Below, one piece after another: positions 23,161 to 36,618 of a stretch of DNA of 64,000 bases. Numbering within the stretch: position 1 is the stretch's first letter; each line of letters begins with the position of its first letter. The stretch spans positions 1-64,000 of the forward strand of contig JASANE010012597.1 in assembly GCA_030248225.1 (NCBI GenBank). Direction: 5' to 3'. The notes beneath the pieces are model-generated. The model ran no database searches, had not been told where the DNA came from, and saw only the letters and a program-made list of their open reading frames with translations. The DNA comes from Trileptium ribeirensis (taxonomy: Eukaryota > Nematoda > Enoplea > Enoplida > Thoracostomopsidae). A program made the translations under genes and the position numbers.

Positions 23161-24079
23161 TGGGTTAAATTTTCGTTTGAGATATGGGTTAAGGGGATTA
23201 GTAGTTGGGAAAAGTGAAACAGAGAGGCGGAAAAATCAGCGATTTTTCTGAGCTAAAATCGTGGCGAGGACGGGATGTTGTGGAAAATTGTGGACCACTG
23301 TACACGGATGCTTGTAAATTTAACGACCGTACTAAGAATTTAACCCTAATCCACAGGAATGCCAATAATTTCGTTTGGTTTGGCAGTGCCACCAGCTTAC
23401 GATAGCAGTCCCATTTTCAAAATTTTATTGGCTGGAACAAGAAAAGACCTAAGATTCAGTCTTCATTAAACGGTCTCCGATTGCTCAGAGACTGACATCA
23501 AAAACCGATAGTCGGGGTTAGACGTCCGACTAGATTTTACGAATCAGCTTAACTTCAGCAGCACGGAGTTCGGACGACTGTACTGTCCGGCTCTGAAACT
23601 TTACTATTATACGACGAACAAATTTTCGTTTGGCCTTTCGTTTCCTTGCTCTTAGGATTCGGCTCATGGACGTCGGATTGACGATGGAAGATACAATGGC
23701 ATGGCTCGGTGTGACGATAGGTTTGTGAAGAAGTCGAGGGCATATCGTTGTCATAAACAGGAAAGTTATTTTACTAGAACCTGTATCTCGGTAGTAGTCG
23801 CTTGCCTCTAATTGCCCCTTCTCATCCTGAAATCTGTTGTCCGCCCGACGTCGAAGTTTGACCCAAAAGCAGGGCGTAACCAGCTTTTCATCATTAGCCG
23901 AAGTCATTCTGGTTACCTTCGATCGCGAGTTTAGGTACAAAATAAACGCGATACTCGTGGAGATTTACACTTTCATGATTCTTGAGACGACTGAAGAGTT
24001 TACGATCTGATCTTGTAGCGACCAGAGCAAAAGAAATCAAACCCAACCAGAGGAAAAGCTACTCAGGTTTTTACAAATT

Positions 24080-24370
24080 TACACAATTGCTGAGCTCTCC
24101 AAATTGGTGTTGCAGGGCCCCCTGGCATTTTTCGATTCCCCTTGGTGCATGCCCCCTGGCAAAATTTTGGGCTCCCCCCGTTTTACTGTCTCTTGGAAAA
24201 TTTTTTGTTTCCAATTGGTCCAAAGTACATAAAGTTTGAACAAAATGTGTACTAAAATTCTGTTCTGGCGCCAAAAATCGTATTTTCTCTCCATCAAAGG
24301 CATTTTGCAGTGTTTTTGATACGATTTTTACCCGTTTTTCTTTCAGCAACTGGGAAGCCCAGAATTGTAC
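24080..24370 (+). repeat. Dispersed repeat, inverted relative of 22440-22730
   Basis: Carries ggtccaaagtacataaag and a gcagtgttttt landmark matching the reverse complement of the copy near 22.5 kb. Edges are rich in C/G (ggccccctggc). Confidence 0.55.
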
Positions 24371-27300
24371 CATTAGATAGAATTTCGGAGTAGGTATATT
24401 TATTCACCAGCATATATATTTAAGTTTCAAAGTTGCTATTCCTCTCTGTTTACAGCAGTCATCAATGCAGCAGGGCGCGACACTGAAATTGCTGTATCTA
24501 ATTTACCAGTACCGCTAAATTTGAAGTAAAATTGCAAAATTTATATGTTAATTGAAATCCAAATTGAAAATATATGTCGAGCGCAGCCTCTGTGCGAATT
24601 TTCATAGAGAAAGTCTGGTACAATTTGGAGAATTTAAAATTTCTAGGTTTGCGCCACTGTTTCTTTCGGTTGTGCTATGGACCCAGTTCTAAACCGATGA
24701 ACCGGTTATCTAAGGATGCGATTTAGGTCATACTTGGGTATTGGAGACTTCATCTCGGTCGAAACGACCGTTGGATCCGGCTGTACAAATCCATATTGTT
24801 ACCTAAAGACAATAAAATTTTAGCTAAATTTCTATTTAGGAGTAATTCGCTCAAGAATTCCGGTTTTAATGCTTTCTGGAACAAGTTTACTCAATCATCG
24901 ACCGATGCCGGTGGCATAGGAGTCATCGTCGCTCACGATTTTTAACTTTCAATCGAGTATTAGCTAGTTAAAATAAGTTATAACCCTTGCCCCAAAAAGT
25001 GACGTGAAATTATACAATAGAATTTTATAGCTACACGATTTGCGTGAAGTGACAGAGCACTCGGAAGAGTTAAACTGCAGCATTAACATCCCCGATGACG
25101 CCAATTCGTCAGCAAAGGAGGGTGCCATCCCCACACAAGCACCATCGCTTCGCAGCGATGACAAGCGAAACATAATAATTAAAATGATTTCCCCATGAGA
25201 AATGGAGTACGAACATGCAAACTATCATGAATCCGTTAAGTATGCCAAGTTTTAAAACTCCGTTGGGCTTGTGAAAATATGGGACAGCCCCAGAGTGGGT
25301 CATTGCTTCGGTAGTGGCATACTCGAGAGCCTAACCGTAGTTCTCCCGGAACGAATTAACCCTCTAATTTTGATACAGGATTAATTTAAGTATCTTAGTA
25401 TTAAATCTAAGAAAAATACACATAGGACGAGCCAGGCCTTATTTTAATGGCCAGTGTATAGACATTCAGCACAGAACAGCCAATATCAGAGGTAATGCGA
25501 AGATCCTTCTGTGCGAAGTTGGATATCAAATTTGTATATAGCACACAGTTGTCAACCTATGGATTAACATGATCATCAAATTGCCAAATTCTCGTAGGTT
25601 TACGAATTCATATCGTTAGGATAATACGTTTTGACAGAAACCTAAAATTGAGCCTTGATCAAAAAGGGAGGATGCAACGCCTCAGCTGTGAAAAATAGAC
25701 AGCGAGGAACGGACATGTTGTAAGTCATTTTCCTGTCGTATATATGCTTTTACTCTGCCTGTTCGGGACAGAAAGCTTCCGGAACTAAATTGCCAGACAT
25801 TGTTAAGTTAGGAACATCAATCACAGTACATTTTACAATGTCGCGTTTTAACATCGCTTCGCTCGGTGCATATTTTCATTTATGAAAACTTAAACAAATT
25901 TGTTATATGTAAAAACTAAATAGATATTTTGGGGCTTCAACCTAACTAGATCTATAACATGTCCTGATGCCGCCTACAAGAATGCAGTAAGGCAGACATT
26001 TCTTGTTCCGAACTGTTTTTAGTTTTTATACAAAAAGTATCGTAGAACCAACAATATTTACATAATTTGCTCTGGATAGCCGTTAAATTTGACTTCCTGC
26101 CATTTGCCAGTGGTGACGGAGGGACTTCCCGCCATATTCGGTCTCACCACGGTTCGTAAAAAGACCCCTAGTTTGTTTGCGAGAGGCACAATCCCTGGTT
26201 CATGCACCCATCTCGTTATTTTGGTGCCCTAACGCCCTTTTCGTGAAGTAATGATGAGCCATCCCCATAAACTTGGTCTCCTTTTCGTAGAGGCATCGGT
26301 ATGCACAGTTAGCCTCCACGATATGCATACGGCAACTTCATCCGCTTACGCGAGACTGTATAGCTATGCTTACTCCGCTTTGATAATTGATCTGTTTCAC
26401 TCTGGAAAGAGTGTCAAGCGCCGAATAACCTCAAAATGTAGAAAATGACAAAAGAAATACTTGAAAAATCAACATAACGCAAAACTATACTGACTTGAGA
26501 AGCCAGTAGAATATGTATGTAATAAACAGGAACGGCTGCATTGTTCGGCAACTTCGCGTAATTTTGGTCAAAATGTCGGGTCAAGGTAATAATTTTGTCT
26601 TTCAAACGAGTCCGGACATAGGTTTTCAAAACTCGCGGCCCCAACACGGCCTCGTATTAATTTTACATTTGTATCAAAGCATAGCAAAATCAATTCGATG
26701 AGTTCTGAAGTTTCTTATAGAAACTTATCTTTTCAATGCAAAATTTAGATAGTTACAGTAAACCAGTATATAAAGTTTTGCAGCTCCCAGCAATATTTCG
26801 CTCCTTGTTGCTCGCATATTACGAGATTTTATATTCAAATACCGAGTACCTCCATGTGAACTGCAGTCAAATGTATTAGTTAGGATATTAAGAGTAGTTA
26901 TCAAAGCATACTCACTATTTGGTGGAACATCTATAAAGGGAAGCGTTTCGCTACTGACTCAGTCTGGAACGAAAACTTTATGAGGTTGTACGTTCGCAAT
27001 GTACTTAATTGGGAAAGAAGAGCAAAAGTTTGAAAACCCCTAATTAAAAAAGCACATGGATATGTGAAAAACGTGACTGCAAACGAATAACATGTTGCAT
27101 TTGAATATATTTGATACAACTGATTTATTACCGATAACAATCGTATGCATGATGTAAACCAAATAACGACATACATGCCTCACGTTGCTAATAATAGCAT
27201 GGACCAGTAAATAATAATTATTGTACTCGTGTACTGTATACCTCATTCTAAGTAATGTAGTTACACTCTGAAATGAAAAAAATTATTTCACAGTGACAAT

Positions 27301-27378
27301 AATATTGTGAACAACTAAAATAATTTCGTTTATTCGCAAAACAGTTGCGTTTTCAGACCGAGACTGTATTTTACATAC
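24371..27378. other. Intron sequence, nothing recognised
   Basis: Part of the 14.5-kb intron between exons 27379-27575 and 12855-12905. Only short unrelated open frames; no supported exon, RNA or repeat structure. Confidence 0.4.
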
Positions 27379-27575
27379 CGGTAAGGCAACATTAAACTTC
27401 AGCGGCATTCGCCGCATAATAGCTGCGTCAACGTCACGCGGACGATTGGTCGCGCCCATTACAACAACTTCAGATCGCGGATCGGACTGAAAACCGTCCC
27501 ACAATGACAAAAATTCAGCTTTCATCATCGCAGTCGCCTCGTGGTCGAAGCTGTTTCGCGACCGGAGAAACGAGT
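27379..27575 (-). CDS. ATAD1: ATAD1/Msp1 AAA ATPase, exon with sensor 1 and Arg fingers
   Basis: A 197-nt exon with acceptor tttaag and donor gtatgt, entered with two bases that complete an Asp codon and left in phase 0. Its translation continues Walker B with SFLRSRNSFDHEATAMMK, then AEFLSLWDGF, then sensor 1 VVVMGATNRP, then DVDAAIMRRMP, which provides the paired arginine fingers. This wording is specific to the Msp1/ATAD1 branch of meiotic-clade AAA proteins. All key residues are intact. A MITE begins 65 bases upstream of it on the intron side (27640). Confidence 0.95.
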
Positions 27576-27639
27576 CTTAAAGGAATAGTTTATAGCCGAT
27601 ACCAAAACTGGGGACCCGTTCTGGCTAGTGTAGTATTTC

Positions 27640-27966
27640 AGGCCTGTCCACAGTGGGTGGTGGGGGCCCAATTTTCCAAATCCCCCAATGTTCCTGAGAT
27701 TTTCCCCATGTTCGTCCCCCCACTCTGACGAAACCCCCATATACAACTAACTCTAAAAAATTTTTATGTCTAAAAATTTATGTTTTTGATCGCAAATTGT
27801 TTTTAAAGATTAATTACCACTATTCATAATGCTAAAATACATGAAAATATAGAAATATTTAGGATTTTTAAGCGAAATTTGTTCCCCGACTTTTAATTTT
27901 CCCCGAGAATGAACATGGGAGCCCCCCGAAGCCCCCCCTCACTTTTCGGAGGGCTGTGGACAGGCC
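27640..27966. mobile_element. MITE with TIR ctgtggacaggcc
   Basis: About 327 bases bounded by ggcctgtccacag (27641) and its exact complement ctgtggacaggcc (27954-27966). Flanks agtatttc (27632-27639) and agtattta (27967-27974) look like an 8-base target duplication with one change. The interior is AT-rich with G-runs near the ends. Related sequences occur at about 28650-29090, 37285-37650 and 46005-46320 (and in the other copies of the triplicated block). An 8-base duplication suggests a hAT-like transposase source. Confidence 0.75.
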
Positions 27967-28649
27967 AGTATTTAACTGTGGGTTCAGTGACTTGAAACAT
28001 CAGCATTAATTTTCAGACTACTCCCGTCTCCTATGGTTCATTTATCCTAACAAATCACTAGACAAACCATTTCATGACTACGACTGCAGTTTCTGTTAAT
28101 ATGACAACTGTTACATTAATGCTATTTCCCTCCAAACACTCACGATCCATTATGAAACGTGGTTACATAAAAATCTCAGCAAATCAAAACAATATAACTC
28201 ACTCACGCCTGATCAACATAATAATTTTGGAAATCCTCTATTCGGCAGTTTCAACTGCTTAAGCTATTACGTCACCTTATGCGGCATAACAGGGAAAGAA
28301 TATTAATATACAACATGTACACATTTCAGTATCTACGTGATAAGCAAGGATATACGGATACGATTTCATATCTGAACATAATCCGCGACGTCAGGATATT
28401 CGAATATCTGACATGGCACATGGTAAGCAATTGCAAAATTTACTAGTAGAAAAGCCACAAACAATTTGATTACAGGATGCTGAGAACACTTTTTACAGCA
28501 ATGTTTCCTATAGGTTTTTGGAACTGGTTTCGGCGTTAGTGCTACATATTGTGGCTATACTTTCCTTCGGAAAATCAGAAGAAAGGCACTTCATTTGCCA
28601 GTATCGGCTTACTGATTAGTTAGAAACACAAAAATCCCCATTTTTAAAA

Positions 28650-29090
28650 CTTAAAGGTATGATGGCTCAGCTTGCCCCCACTAGCATAACCTGACCCAAG
28701 CAAGACATCCCCTTTCCCTGACCTGCCCAAAAAATTGGAAGAGAGACAACTTGAGGGAGAAAGGAGCCCCATGTTGATTTTCGGGGAAAGTGATGCAATA
28801 AATTTTGCTTCAAAATGCTTAATATTTCCATATTTTCATGTACTTTTGTTTTTCTACACGTATTTTCAGTCTAAAAAAATTACCGTTTAGCATTATAAAT
28901 AGTTGTAATTAATGCTTAAAAAGCATTTTGTAAACAAAATGTAAATTTTGAGAAATAAAAATTTTGGGATTTAATAGAACACAGGGTTTCAGCCGAATGG
29001 CAGCGGATATAGGGGAAATCTCACCAACATGGGGAAATTGAAAAGTGAAGCCCCAAATCCTCCAAGACGCCCACTTTGGATTGGATAGTT
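28650..29090. repeat. Diverged relative of the 27640 MITE
   Basis: Shares the interior order (aaatttgcttcaaaatgcttaatatttccat..., tttagcattataaatagt, then ggggaaatctca) with the copies at 27640 and 37285 but lacks clear terminal repeats. Confidence 0.55.
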
Positions 29091-29283
29091 TCCTTAAGCC
29101 CTGAAATTTTCATTTTTGAATACTACAACTTTTGTTTTCCTTATTTTTCAGAATATTTTTCTAAAACATGACAGATGTGGTACGGGTAAATTTCGGCTCA
29201 GATAATTCCTTGTTGTTCAGCGATTTCAGTTGCTGTCGAAAACAAATTTTTTTGGTAGCAGTTATATGCAAATTCTGACTAAC

Positions 29284-29326
29284 CTATTTCGTCAATAAAG
29301 ATAATAGTAGGCTGAAGTTTCTTCGC
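29284..29326 (-). CDS. ATAD1: ATAD1/Msp1 AAA ATPase, Walker B exon
   Basis: A 43-nt exon with acceptor atttcag and donor gttagt. It encodes AKKLQPTIIFIDEI and the first base of the next Asp codon, so the Walker B motif IIFIDEID is split by the intron exactly before its last Asp. Phase 0 in and phase 1 out match the neighbours at 33273-33361 and 27379-27575. Confidence 0.95.
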
Positions 29327-30399
29327 CTGAAATAAAAAATAGTATCTTGCATTACTATAACTCTCAGGATTAATTAATATTGATTTAGCAGAGTTGCACA
29401 ACAATCCTACAGAAACAGTAGCAAAATGTCGCTTAAGATATTTTGCCTTACCTTCTATACGTTTACTTTTAGTACAAGCCAAAAAAAGAATGTCATTTAT
29501 CCCCAGACACTGTGCTCAAAGAACCATTATCGTTAACAGTTACATTAAGGAAGCTAATCATAGCTGTATTATTCCATCCACGGATATACAGGTATGCTAC
29601 AGCTAGCACTAATCTTTAGAAACGTATCAGAGATAAGCTGATGATGATTGCAACTCACGTGTTAAACTAGGCAATGTTGAATAAGCACATGTATGCCACT
29701 GAGTTCTCGCCAGGCTAGGACGGGGCGCGGAAAAACTTCAGGGCCAAAGGGAGGCAAAAATGTAGAATACGAAAAAATTATTACACTGCAAATTTTGTTA
29801 TTTTGAGATAAATTTTAAAGAATTATTTCGCAAACTGTCCTTAAATATATTCCTAAAGGTTAGAAAACTGCTTTAAATCTTTTTAGTCTTAAAAATACTG
29901 TAAATTTTAAATGAACAAACAGACTTTCGTTTACAACCCCTACATCGCCAAGTATATGAATGTCGAGCTATCATGAGACATGAGAATTAACTGATACAGA
30001 CGCAATTGGCAATAGTTGTTTGTCACAGGATACTAAGCTGGAACAGTTGCGCAAAGGCACAACTCACAAATTCTCGACTAAATGACTACTTAAACATTGC
30101 AAATCTGTTCGTGTTTTATTGACTAGCGTTATCTCTCTGTGTCTTATAAGCTGTTAAGAGGAGGTAAAGAAAAAGCTGGTAAAAAAATTTAAGAGCTAAT
30201 CAAAGGTTCTAAAGCGAAAACAACAGAAAACACTTTTTCAAATAGCACCTGAAATAGTGCTGTACTTATGGTTTAGTTTGTTGGCTAATTTTCACAAGGA
30301 AATTGAAAACCTTTACTACAAATCTCGCCATGGAGATATACAAAAGACGTGAAACCAAAACCTCGATTCCCGCAAAAATTCGACGGAAGCGCAATTCAA

Positions 30400-31560
30400 A
30401 TTTTGCCGAAACCGGAATTCCGGTTACTTCGTGTTAAAACGTTACCCTCTGCATCATCACAAGACATCGGAAACAAATGGAAACGTATCAAGTATTATTG
30501 GTTACCAGATAACCAAGCCATCGTATGTAGCGTATCATTAATCCAGGTATAGACCATTCTTGGTGCCCTGTACGCAATATAATAACCAAACTACTGAAGA
30601 CAGATTTATTCTGAAAATCAAATTCACTGATCCTAAACCCATTGAATGAAAACCCATGAAATAAGCGCGCTGGACTGAAGATAACCAAGTCCTTGTATTC
30701 AGCGTCCAGAAAACATTAAAACTTCTGGAAACCTTAACCAACTGAAGAAGCTAAATTCTCGTCGATCCTAAACTACTCGAAACAACTGACAACACTTCAA
30801 CTATTTGTACCAGTCTGTAGGCAACCAAACCACCGTACGCAACGCACCGAGAACCTATATATCATTCTTGGTGCCCTGTACGCAATAAATGACCAAACAA
30901 CCGAAAACAGATTATATTATGCAAATCAGGTTCATTGACCCTATACTCATTAAAAACCTTTTAAAAAGTATGGAATATTTGTGATGGTTTCAATATATCC
31001 AAATCATTGTATTCAGCAAACCGAAGAACATCTACACATTTCGATGTCGTGTATCAAACTATTGAACACCGAATTTACTATAATATTCGCGCTGGCTGAC
31101 CCCAAACCCAATAAAAATGTCTGAAAAGGATCCGTGCTGGACTCTACATAACCAAACCATCGTATTCAGCCTACCGATAGATCTTAGACAATTAAATAAC
31201 TCTTGATAGACAATTCTTGATTCTGCCGGGTACGCAATACGTAACCTAACAACTAAATACAGACTATATTTTGGGAATTTTGATTTATTGACCCTAAACC
31301 GGTACTAAACCCATGAAATGTAGACGCTAGACTCTAGATATCCAAGTCATTGCATTTACCATTCAGAAAAACCTAGATATAGACCATTCTTGATTTCCAG
31401 CACACAATATATAAACGATCAAATGGAAACACACCATGCTTCGGAAATAGTGTTAGTAGACCGCAAAACCGTTAAAACCCCATGAAACGGATAATATAGT
31501 CAGGTTACTCTAAATAGCAAAACCATAATAACCAGCGCGGTTGATACCCTAATAGGCATT
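30400..31560. repeat. Diverged satellite array, monomers about 140-190 bp
   Basis: A ccaa(g/a)(c/t)c..gtattcagc landmark recurs at 30513, 30685, 30825, 30999, 31152, 31342 and about 31517, and a gaccattcttg(g/a)t landmark at about 30551, 30861, 31211 and 31383. Spacing averages near 167 bases with indels. Monomers are well diverged, so this is an old satellite. It lies in the intron between exons 29284-29326 and 33273-33361. Confidence 0.7.
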
Positions 31561-33272
31561 CAGTGTAAGGTAATAATACGTGCCGAAATTTGAAAAATCG
31601 TTATTTATGGCAAAGGATCGACGAACCATATTCGAGCCCACGGCGACCCGGAGATTGGTCCCACAAAAAAGTCGTAACTTCAAAGTTGTAGCCTGATTTT
31701 GCAAAGAACCCTTAAAACCGGTTTTGTGCCATTTTGACCAAGAGAATAGGGTCAGAGCTGCTCGTGTACAACTAAAGGCACGCCGTCATCACTTTTGTTA
31801 TCGAACAAGCCTTTATCAAAATCCATCCATCCGAAGATGAGTTATACATGGCAGCATCAGACCAAAAAAACGATTTTTCGCCTAGAGCACTTACTGGAAA
31901 CTCAATTCGCTAAGTTTCAACAACTATCAAATAAAGTTATCCCGTTCATCTACATGGTAGAAACCATGCAGTAACCTCTGGAAATTGTGTATTTATATCA
32001 AACGGTATCTCAATATCTCTCAAATATCCTGTCCAAAATATAGCGAAAATAATCAAATACGGAATTTCAAACCCATAAGAATCCGCCATCGCCTGTATGG
32101 AATTCAGAGAGATGTCTTAGTGATCCCATCACCAAGATAAAGGCGTGTCTACACACTCTTTCTAATTATTGCGACATGTTGTAATTATATTTATCATCCA
32201 CCCCGTCGTTTACTTAACAGAAATGACAGGATTGCTATTAATTTACAAAGGGGCTTTCCTAGCTACATTAGCATGACATCTCCTAACAGGGTAACCTCTA
32301 TGGATTTTTGATCTCAGGCACGGTTTCGGCGTTTCTCCCAAGTCGTTCTACCCCAGCACGCCGGAGGTATATTGAAGCGATATAAAAACTTGGCCTAACA
32401 GTATTACAACAAACATGATTGCTACTACTCCTACAGATTATTCGCAATAAAAGTTAAATATGCTGAAATACGTTGTTTTCAATAAGAAACTAGACGTTAT
32501 AGAACAAATTATTATACAAACATATCGTAAAGCCATGTCAATACGATAAGATGCAGTTGTATGACTCTCAGACATCGTGGTTCGTTTATTATCCAACTAA
32601 ACTGGGAGGAAACCACTCTTGTACTTTTGGTTTTCCAGTCCAAAGCCCACATGTACTATTTTGGTCTTGCAGAGAGGACCACAGCATTCACCTATTACGT
32701 ACTAATAAATTAACCGGAACAATTCCCACAAAATTACATGTATACTCAGACTCACAATATTGATACTACGTAATACATTCATCGTGTTAGATGAAAATAT
32801 ATTATATCTTAGAATTATATTTAACAACCAATAAACTTACCCGTAACAAGAGCCCCAAAACTGCTTAAAGTGGTCAGATCTTGTCTGAAGACCGGGCGGG
32901 ACTTAAGTCGGGCCAATCCTGTTGGAAACTCAACTACAATTTTGTTTTGTTTTTACAAATTATAATTTATACAAAAATAAAAGCTGAGGAAGGCTAAAGT
33001 TTTGTTGGCGGCATAAAACCGTTATCAAAATTTTGAGACAAAATGCAATGCTAACAGTAGTCAAAAGAAAAAAATTTCCCGGGATCCAGATTCTAAATTT
33101 TAAAATGTCGGGGTGGAAATTCAGAGGCGGGAGAATGTGCTGGAACGTTAGGGTCGTAACGAGCCAAATCGGGGAGAAGGGTTCAGCCCCATCCGTCTGT
33201 GACTGAACCCTGGCGAACCATATAAATGACCAAACGTGTATACAAATCGGGTTGAACATTATTACAACGTAC
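31561..33272. other. Intron sequence, nothing recognised
   Basis: AT-rich with no supported exon or repeat. Short open frames only. Confidence 0.4.
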
Positions 33273-33361
33273 CAAAGAAAATGTGGCAACCGCTAGCTTT
33301 TGTGACTCGCCATACCATTTATCGGTAAGTGTTGAAAACTGAAGGTTGATAAATCGAGCAC
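33273..33361 (-). CDS. ATAD1: ATAD1/Msp1 AAA ATPase, pore-loop exon
   Basis: An 89-nt exon with acceptor ttttaag and donor gtacgt. Two entry bases complete a Gly codon, followed by ARFINLQFSTLTDKWYGES and QKLAVATFSL, ending in phase 0. It includes pore loop 1 (KWYGES), whose aromatic residues grip the substrate. It joins KCAG of the previous exon to AKKLQP of the next without any gap relative to the family. Confidence 0.95.
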
Positions 33362-34702
33362 CTTAAAATTAAATTTTAAATATGCAGCATAAATTTACAG
33401 CAAAAATCTTCAGTTACACAATTTTTCTGCAAAACCTATTTAAATTACCAATAAAATGAACTTGAGAAAAAAGTCCAAAAATGTAAGTCCTAGAACGGGA
33501 CGAAATGAGAATTTGAATATGTTTGCGATTTAACCTTGGCCGAAAACTCAACCGAAGCGAAAAACATATTATACTTAATATCAAGATGGAAATTTTTCTA
33601 AGCATCCATTTTTAAATAAATGAAAAAATTTCAAAAATTGAGAACATAATTCATCATTTTTAATTTATTTTTTCAAAATCCATTTACAAACGAATGACAT
33701 TGCATGGTGGTAAGACATACATGGACAAATAAAACAGAATCAAATCGCATAATCGCAGGAAATTCATACAGTACGTACCACAATAATGATTTTCGAGCCG
33801 GCAAACATAGAGCGAAAAGAGCGTTAACCAGCTAGTCCGCTGCTAAAACTCTGTTTTGCTAAAACACAGAAATCAAGACGTTTGACAGAAGCGTTTATTC
33901 CTATGTTCCACGTTTGAAACACTGTGCTTACAATATCTGTGCAGCCACCCACTTATACGAGAACCTAAGTGTTTTCGTAGCCACACGCAGAAAAAATGAT
34001 TATGGCGTACACTGTAATGTTACGGCATGTTCACAATTCGTCCGATCCGAATTGTACGTGTAGCATTATATACAGAGAGTCCACACTGCAGCCCATCTGA
34101 ATCCGATTAATATAATAGAACGAAATAATAAGGTTTTTTAAAAACTTAAGTTGTGCGAATTTTGTGCATTTTCAAATTTTACTGTGCATTTTTACGACAT
34201 ACTGTGCTTTTTAGCGGAAACACAGGCATGCCATTTTCAATTTTTTCTGTACTACTAGCACGGTAATTACGTATACGCAAATCTATCTACCCGACCAAAA
34301 TGAGTTTAGAGTTGTCGTGAGAAAGACAGATGGTTTATAATAATAGTCGCTTGAGACGAATTTAATTACTAAATTGACACTTTCACCGTTGAATTAATTT
34401 CCATTGTTGAATTTGTTTTACTATTTTCTTGTTCATCTGGTTTGACGGAAAAGTCGCCTAAATAGGACCTGTGCGTTTGTGTGCATTTTTATGTATCTTT
34501 GTGCAAACGAGCACAATTTTGCATAAAAAACTAACCCTGCCCAAAACAATACATTTCATTGGCGCCAACAGCCACCAATGCTGGGTAAACAAATAATATA
34601 TATAATAAGCAAGAAGAAATTAAGAAATAAAAAATAGTGCGCCGGTAAACATAAAAAATGCATATATACGAAAAGCAGTGTCAAAGACATATCAGACAAT
34701 AT
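33362..34702. other. Intron sequence, nothing recognised
   Basis: AT-rich, with several tgtgcatttt-like words near 34150-34510 but no clear tandem period and no coding signal. Confidence 0.4.
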
Positions 34703-34710
34703 GTAGTTAG

Positions 34711-35854
34711 CAGGGAGTAACCGGAATTCCGGTTCCGGCGAAAATCGTGTTCCGGTTGAGGTTGCGGCAAAAGGCAAAAATCATACTGGAACCGGAATTC
34801 CGGTTTTAAAATTTTGTTTGAAATTTTTCACATTTTTCCTTCATCTATGGCCCAGACATAAGTAATATGTATACAATGATCAGGTACAATACAACCTAGC
34901 AAAAGAAAATATTAACTCAGCAATTAGTAATGTGAAACGTTAGGGTACATAATTTCAGAAGGAATTTTTCATCTTAATCTGCAGTTGATTGTTAACAAAA
35001 CAAAGCCAGGAAGGTGCTTGTAGCAGCTATTTTACATATTCAGGAGTCTGCGGGATATGTTAGAATTAGTCCAACTCGATAACAGACTATGGATTATTTA
35101 GAAATACTTAGCTGTAAGCTTGGCTAATAAATTACGTAAAGCACCAACCAGTGCGATTGTGAACTTTGTGAATCAGTCTACATTGAAATAAAGCAACATA
35201 TCTGCAAAGCAGCCAGAAGCAGTGTTCTTCGCGTAATGAGCTATATTTTTTGAAACTGTGTGAGCAGTATAATAGTTTGTCTCATTTATAACATGCTTAT
35301 CAGGCAGTTATCATCATGATCACCTAGCTGACGGGCACTGGCTGCCCAACGGTAGCCTAAACAAAGTCTCTGACCACTAATCAGAAAATTACAGTATACC
35401 TTTCTTTATTTTCTTTTAGAAGCACATAAACCAATAATTTATTTCAAGTTGCCAACTGAATAACATCTAACAAAAGTATGTGTAGTAAAGTGAGGAGATT
35501 GGAGACGTAGCGAAAGTGTTTAGTCTACGCTCCATACAAGCATGTTTAGTTACAAACACATGCAGATTAACACAAGGCTGTACATTGAAGGGCATTTTTT
35601 GCTCTAGGGGTCCAAAAAACCAACATATTGGTCGATAAATAAACATTAGCTTCCTCAGTCTCGTCAAAGTTCCAGAGAGACAATAAGCCATCGCAATACA
35701 TTAAGGTTAATGTAAAAGTTATTTTTAATATATTTTAAATCCACAGTATCTTCATTTCTTCCTTCATCCGTGATACTATTATATACGTTTCGAAGACCAG
35801 GTTACAGTTCCGGATCCGGTTTAAATGGACGGTTCCAGTTCCGGTTATGCCCTG
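34711..35854 (+). mobile_element. hAT-type MITE, copy 1 (TSD gtagttag)
   Basis: Begins CAGGGAGTAACCGG and ends CCGGTTATGCCCTG; the ends are inverted repeats continued by GGAATTCCGG-rich sequence. An exact 8-base target duplication gtagttag flanks it (34703-34710 and 35855-35862). Length 1144 bases. No transposase is encoded, so it is non-autonomous. CAGGG ends with an 8-base duplication are typical of the hAT superfamily. Confidence 0.9.
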
Positions 35855-35862
35855 GTAGTTAG

Positions 35863-36618
35863 CATCGCGACATAAAAAATATAAAGCGCTGACACCGATT
35901 CCCGTTACCGTAGGCATCTATGCTTGCCCAAACAGATAATCCATAAAAATACACCAAGTTTTAGCGCAAACCCGATTTGCTATAGAATCGTAATAGTATT
36001 GTCAGAAATATATTCCAGATGAGGCATAAAAAGTGATAAATTAAAATCCCGCATAATCTAGGCGTGTGCCCAAACATTATGTGATTTCTACACCAGACCC
36101 CATTGTTGTCAAGCAGTAACTTCAATCTGAATCATTCAATTTCAAGCCAGTTGTCCCAAAAATTGGTGTATCCCAGACAAAAAGTTATGCGCTCAGATTT
36201 TCCTCTGATATTTTCCGAAACATTTTACGCGGTGTTCCGTTGGTTTTACAAACGCATCAAGAATGCTACCGGGTAAAATTATATAACAAACGATATTATA
36301 ACATTTTATATATACAGCGCCATAATAGCGTTATAAATCGACAGCAACAATTTTTACTGTGATAATGTCTAAGAGGATGTAATTTGTAATATTACTTTAT
36401 GCTACTATAAATAATCCAATAATTATGAAAGCCGTCGCCATTTATTAAGATATATATGTGAAACATTTCTACACTTCAGTTGATTACTAATTATATTTAC
36501 AATACACAAAAATACGAAAAATATAAATAAATCCACAATTTCCAAAAAGCCCTCGGAGCACAGTTTTGCGCACAGCATCTTACTCATCCGAATTGTAAGC
36601 CACACAAACGACACTAAC
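35863..36618. other. Intron sequence, nothing recognised
   Basis: AT-rich sequence between the MITE and the Walker A exon, with no supported feature. Confidence 0.4.

Noticed and set aside
23530..23940. 136-codon minus-strand frame with RRIIVKFQSRTV
   Set aside because: Faintly like the RNA-binding part of LINE ORF1 proteins, but too short and without neighbouring LINE sequence to support a call.
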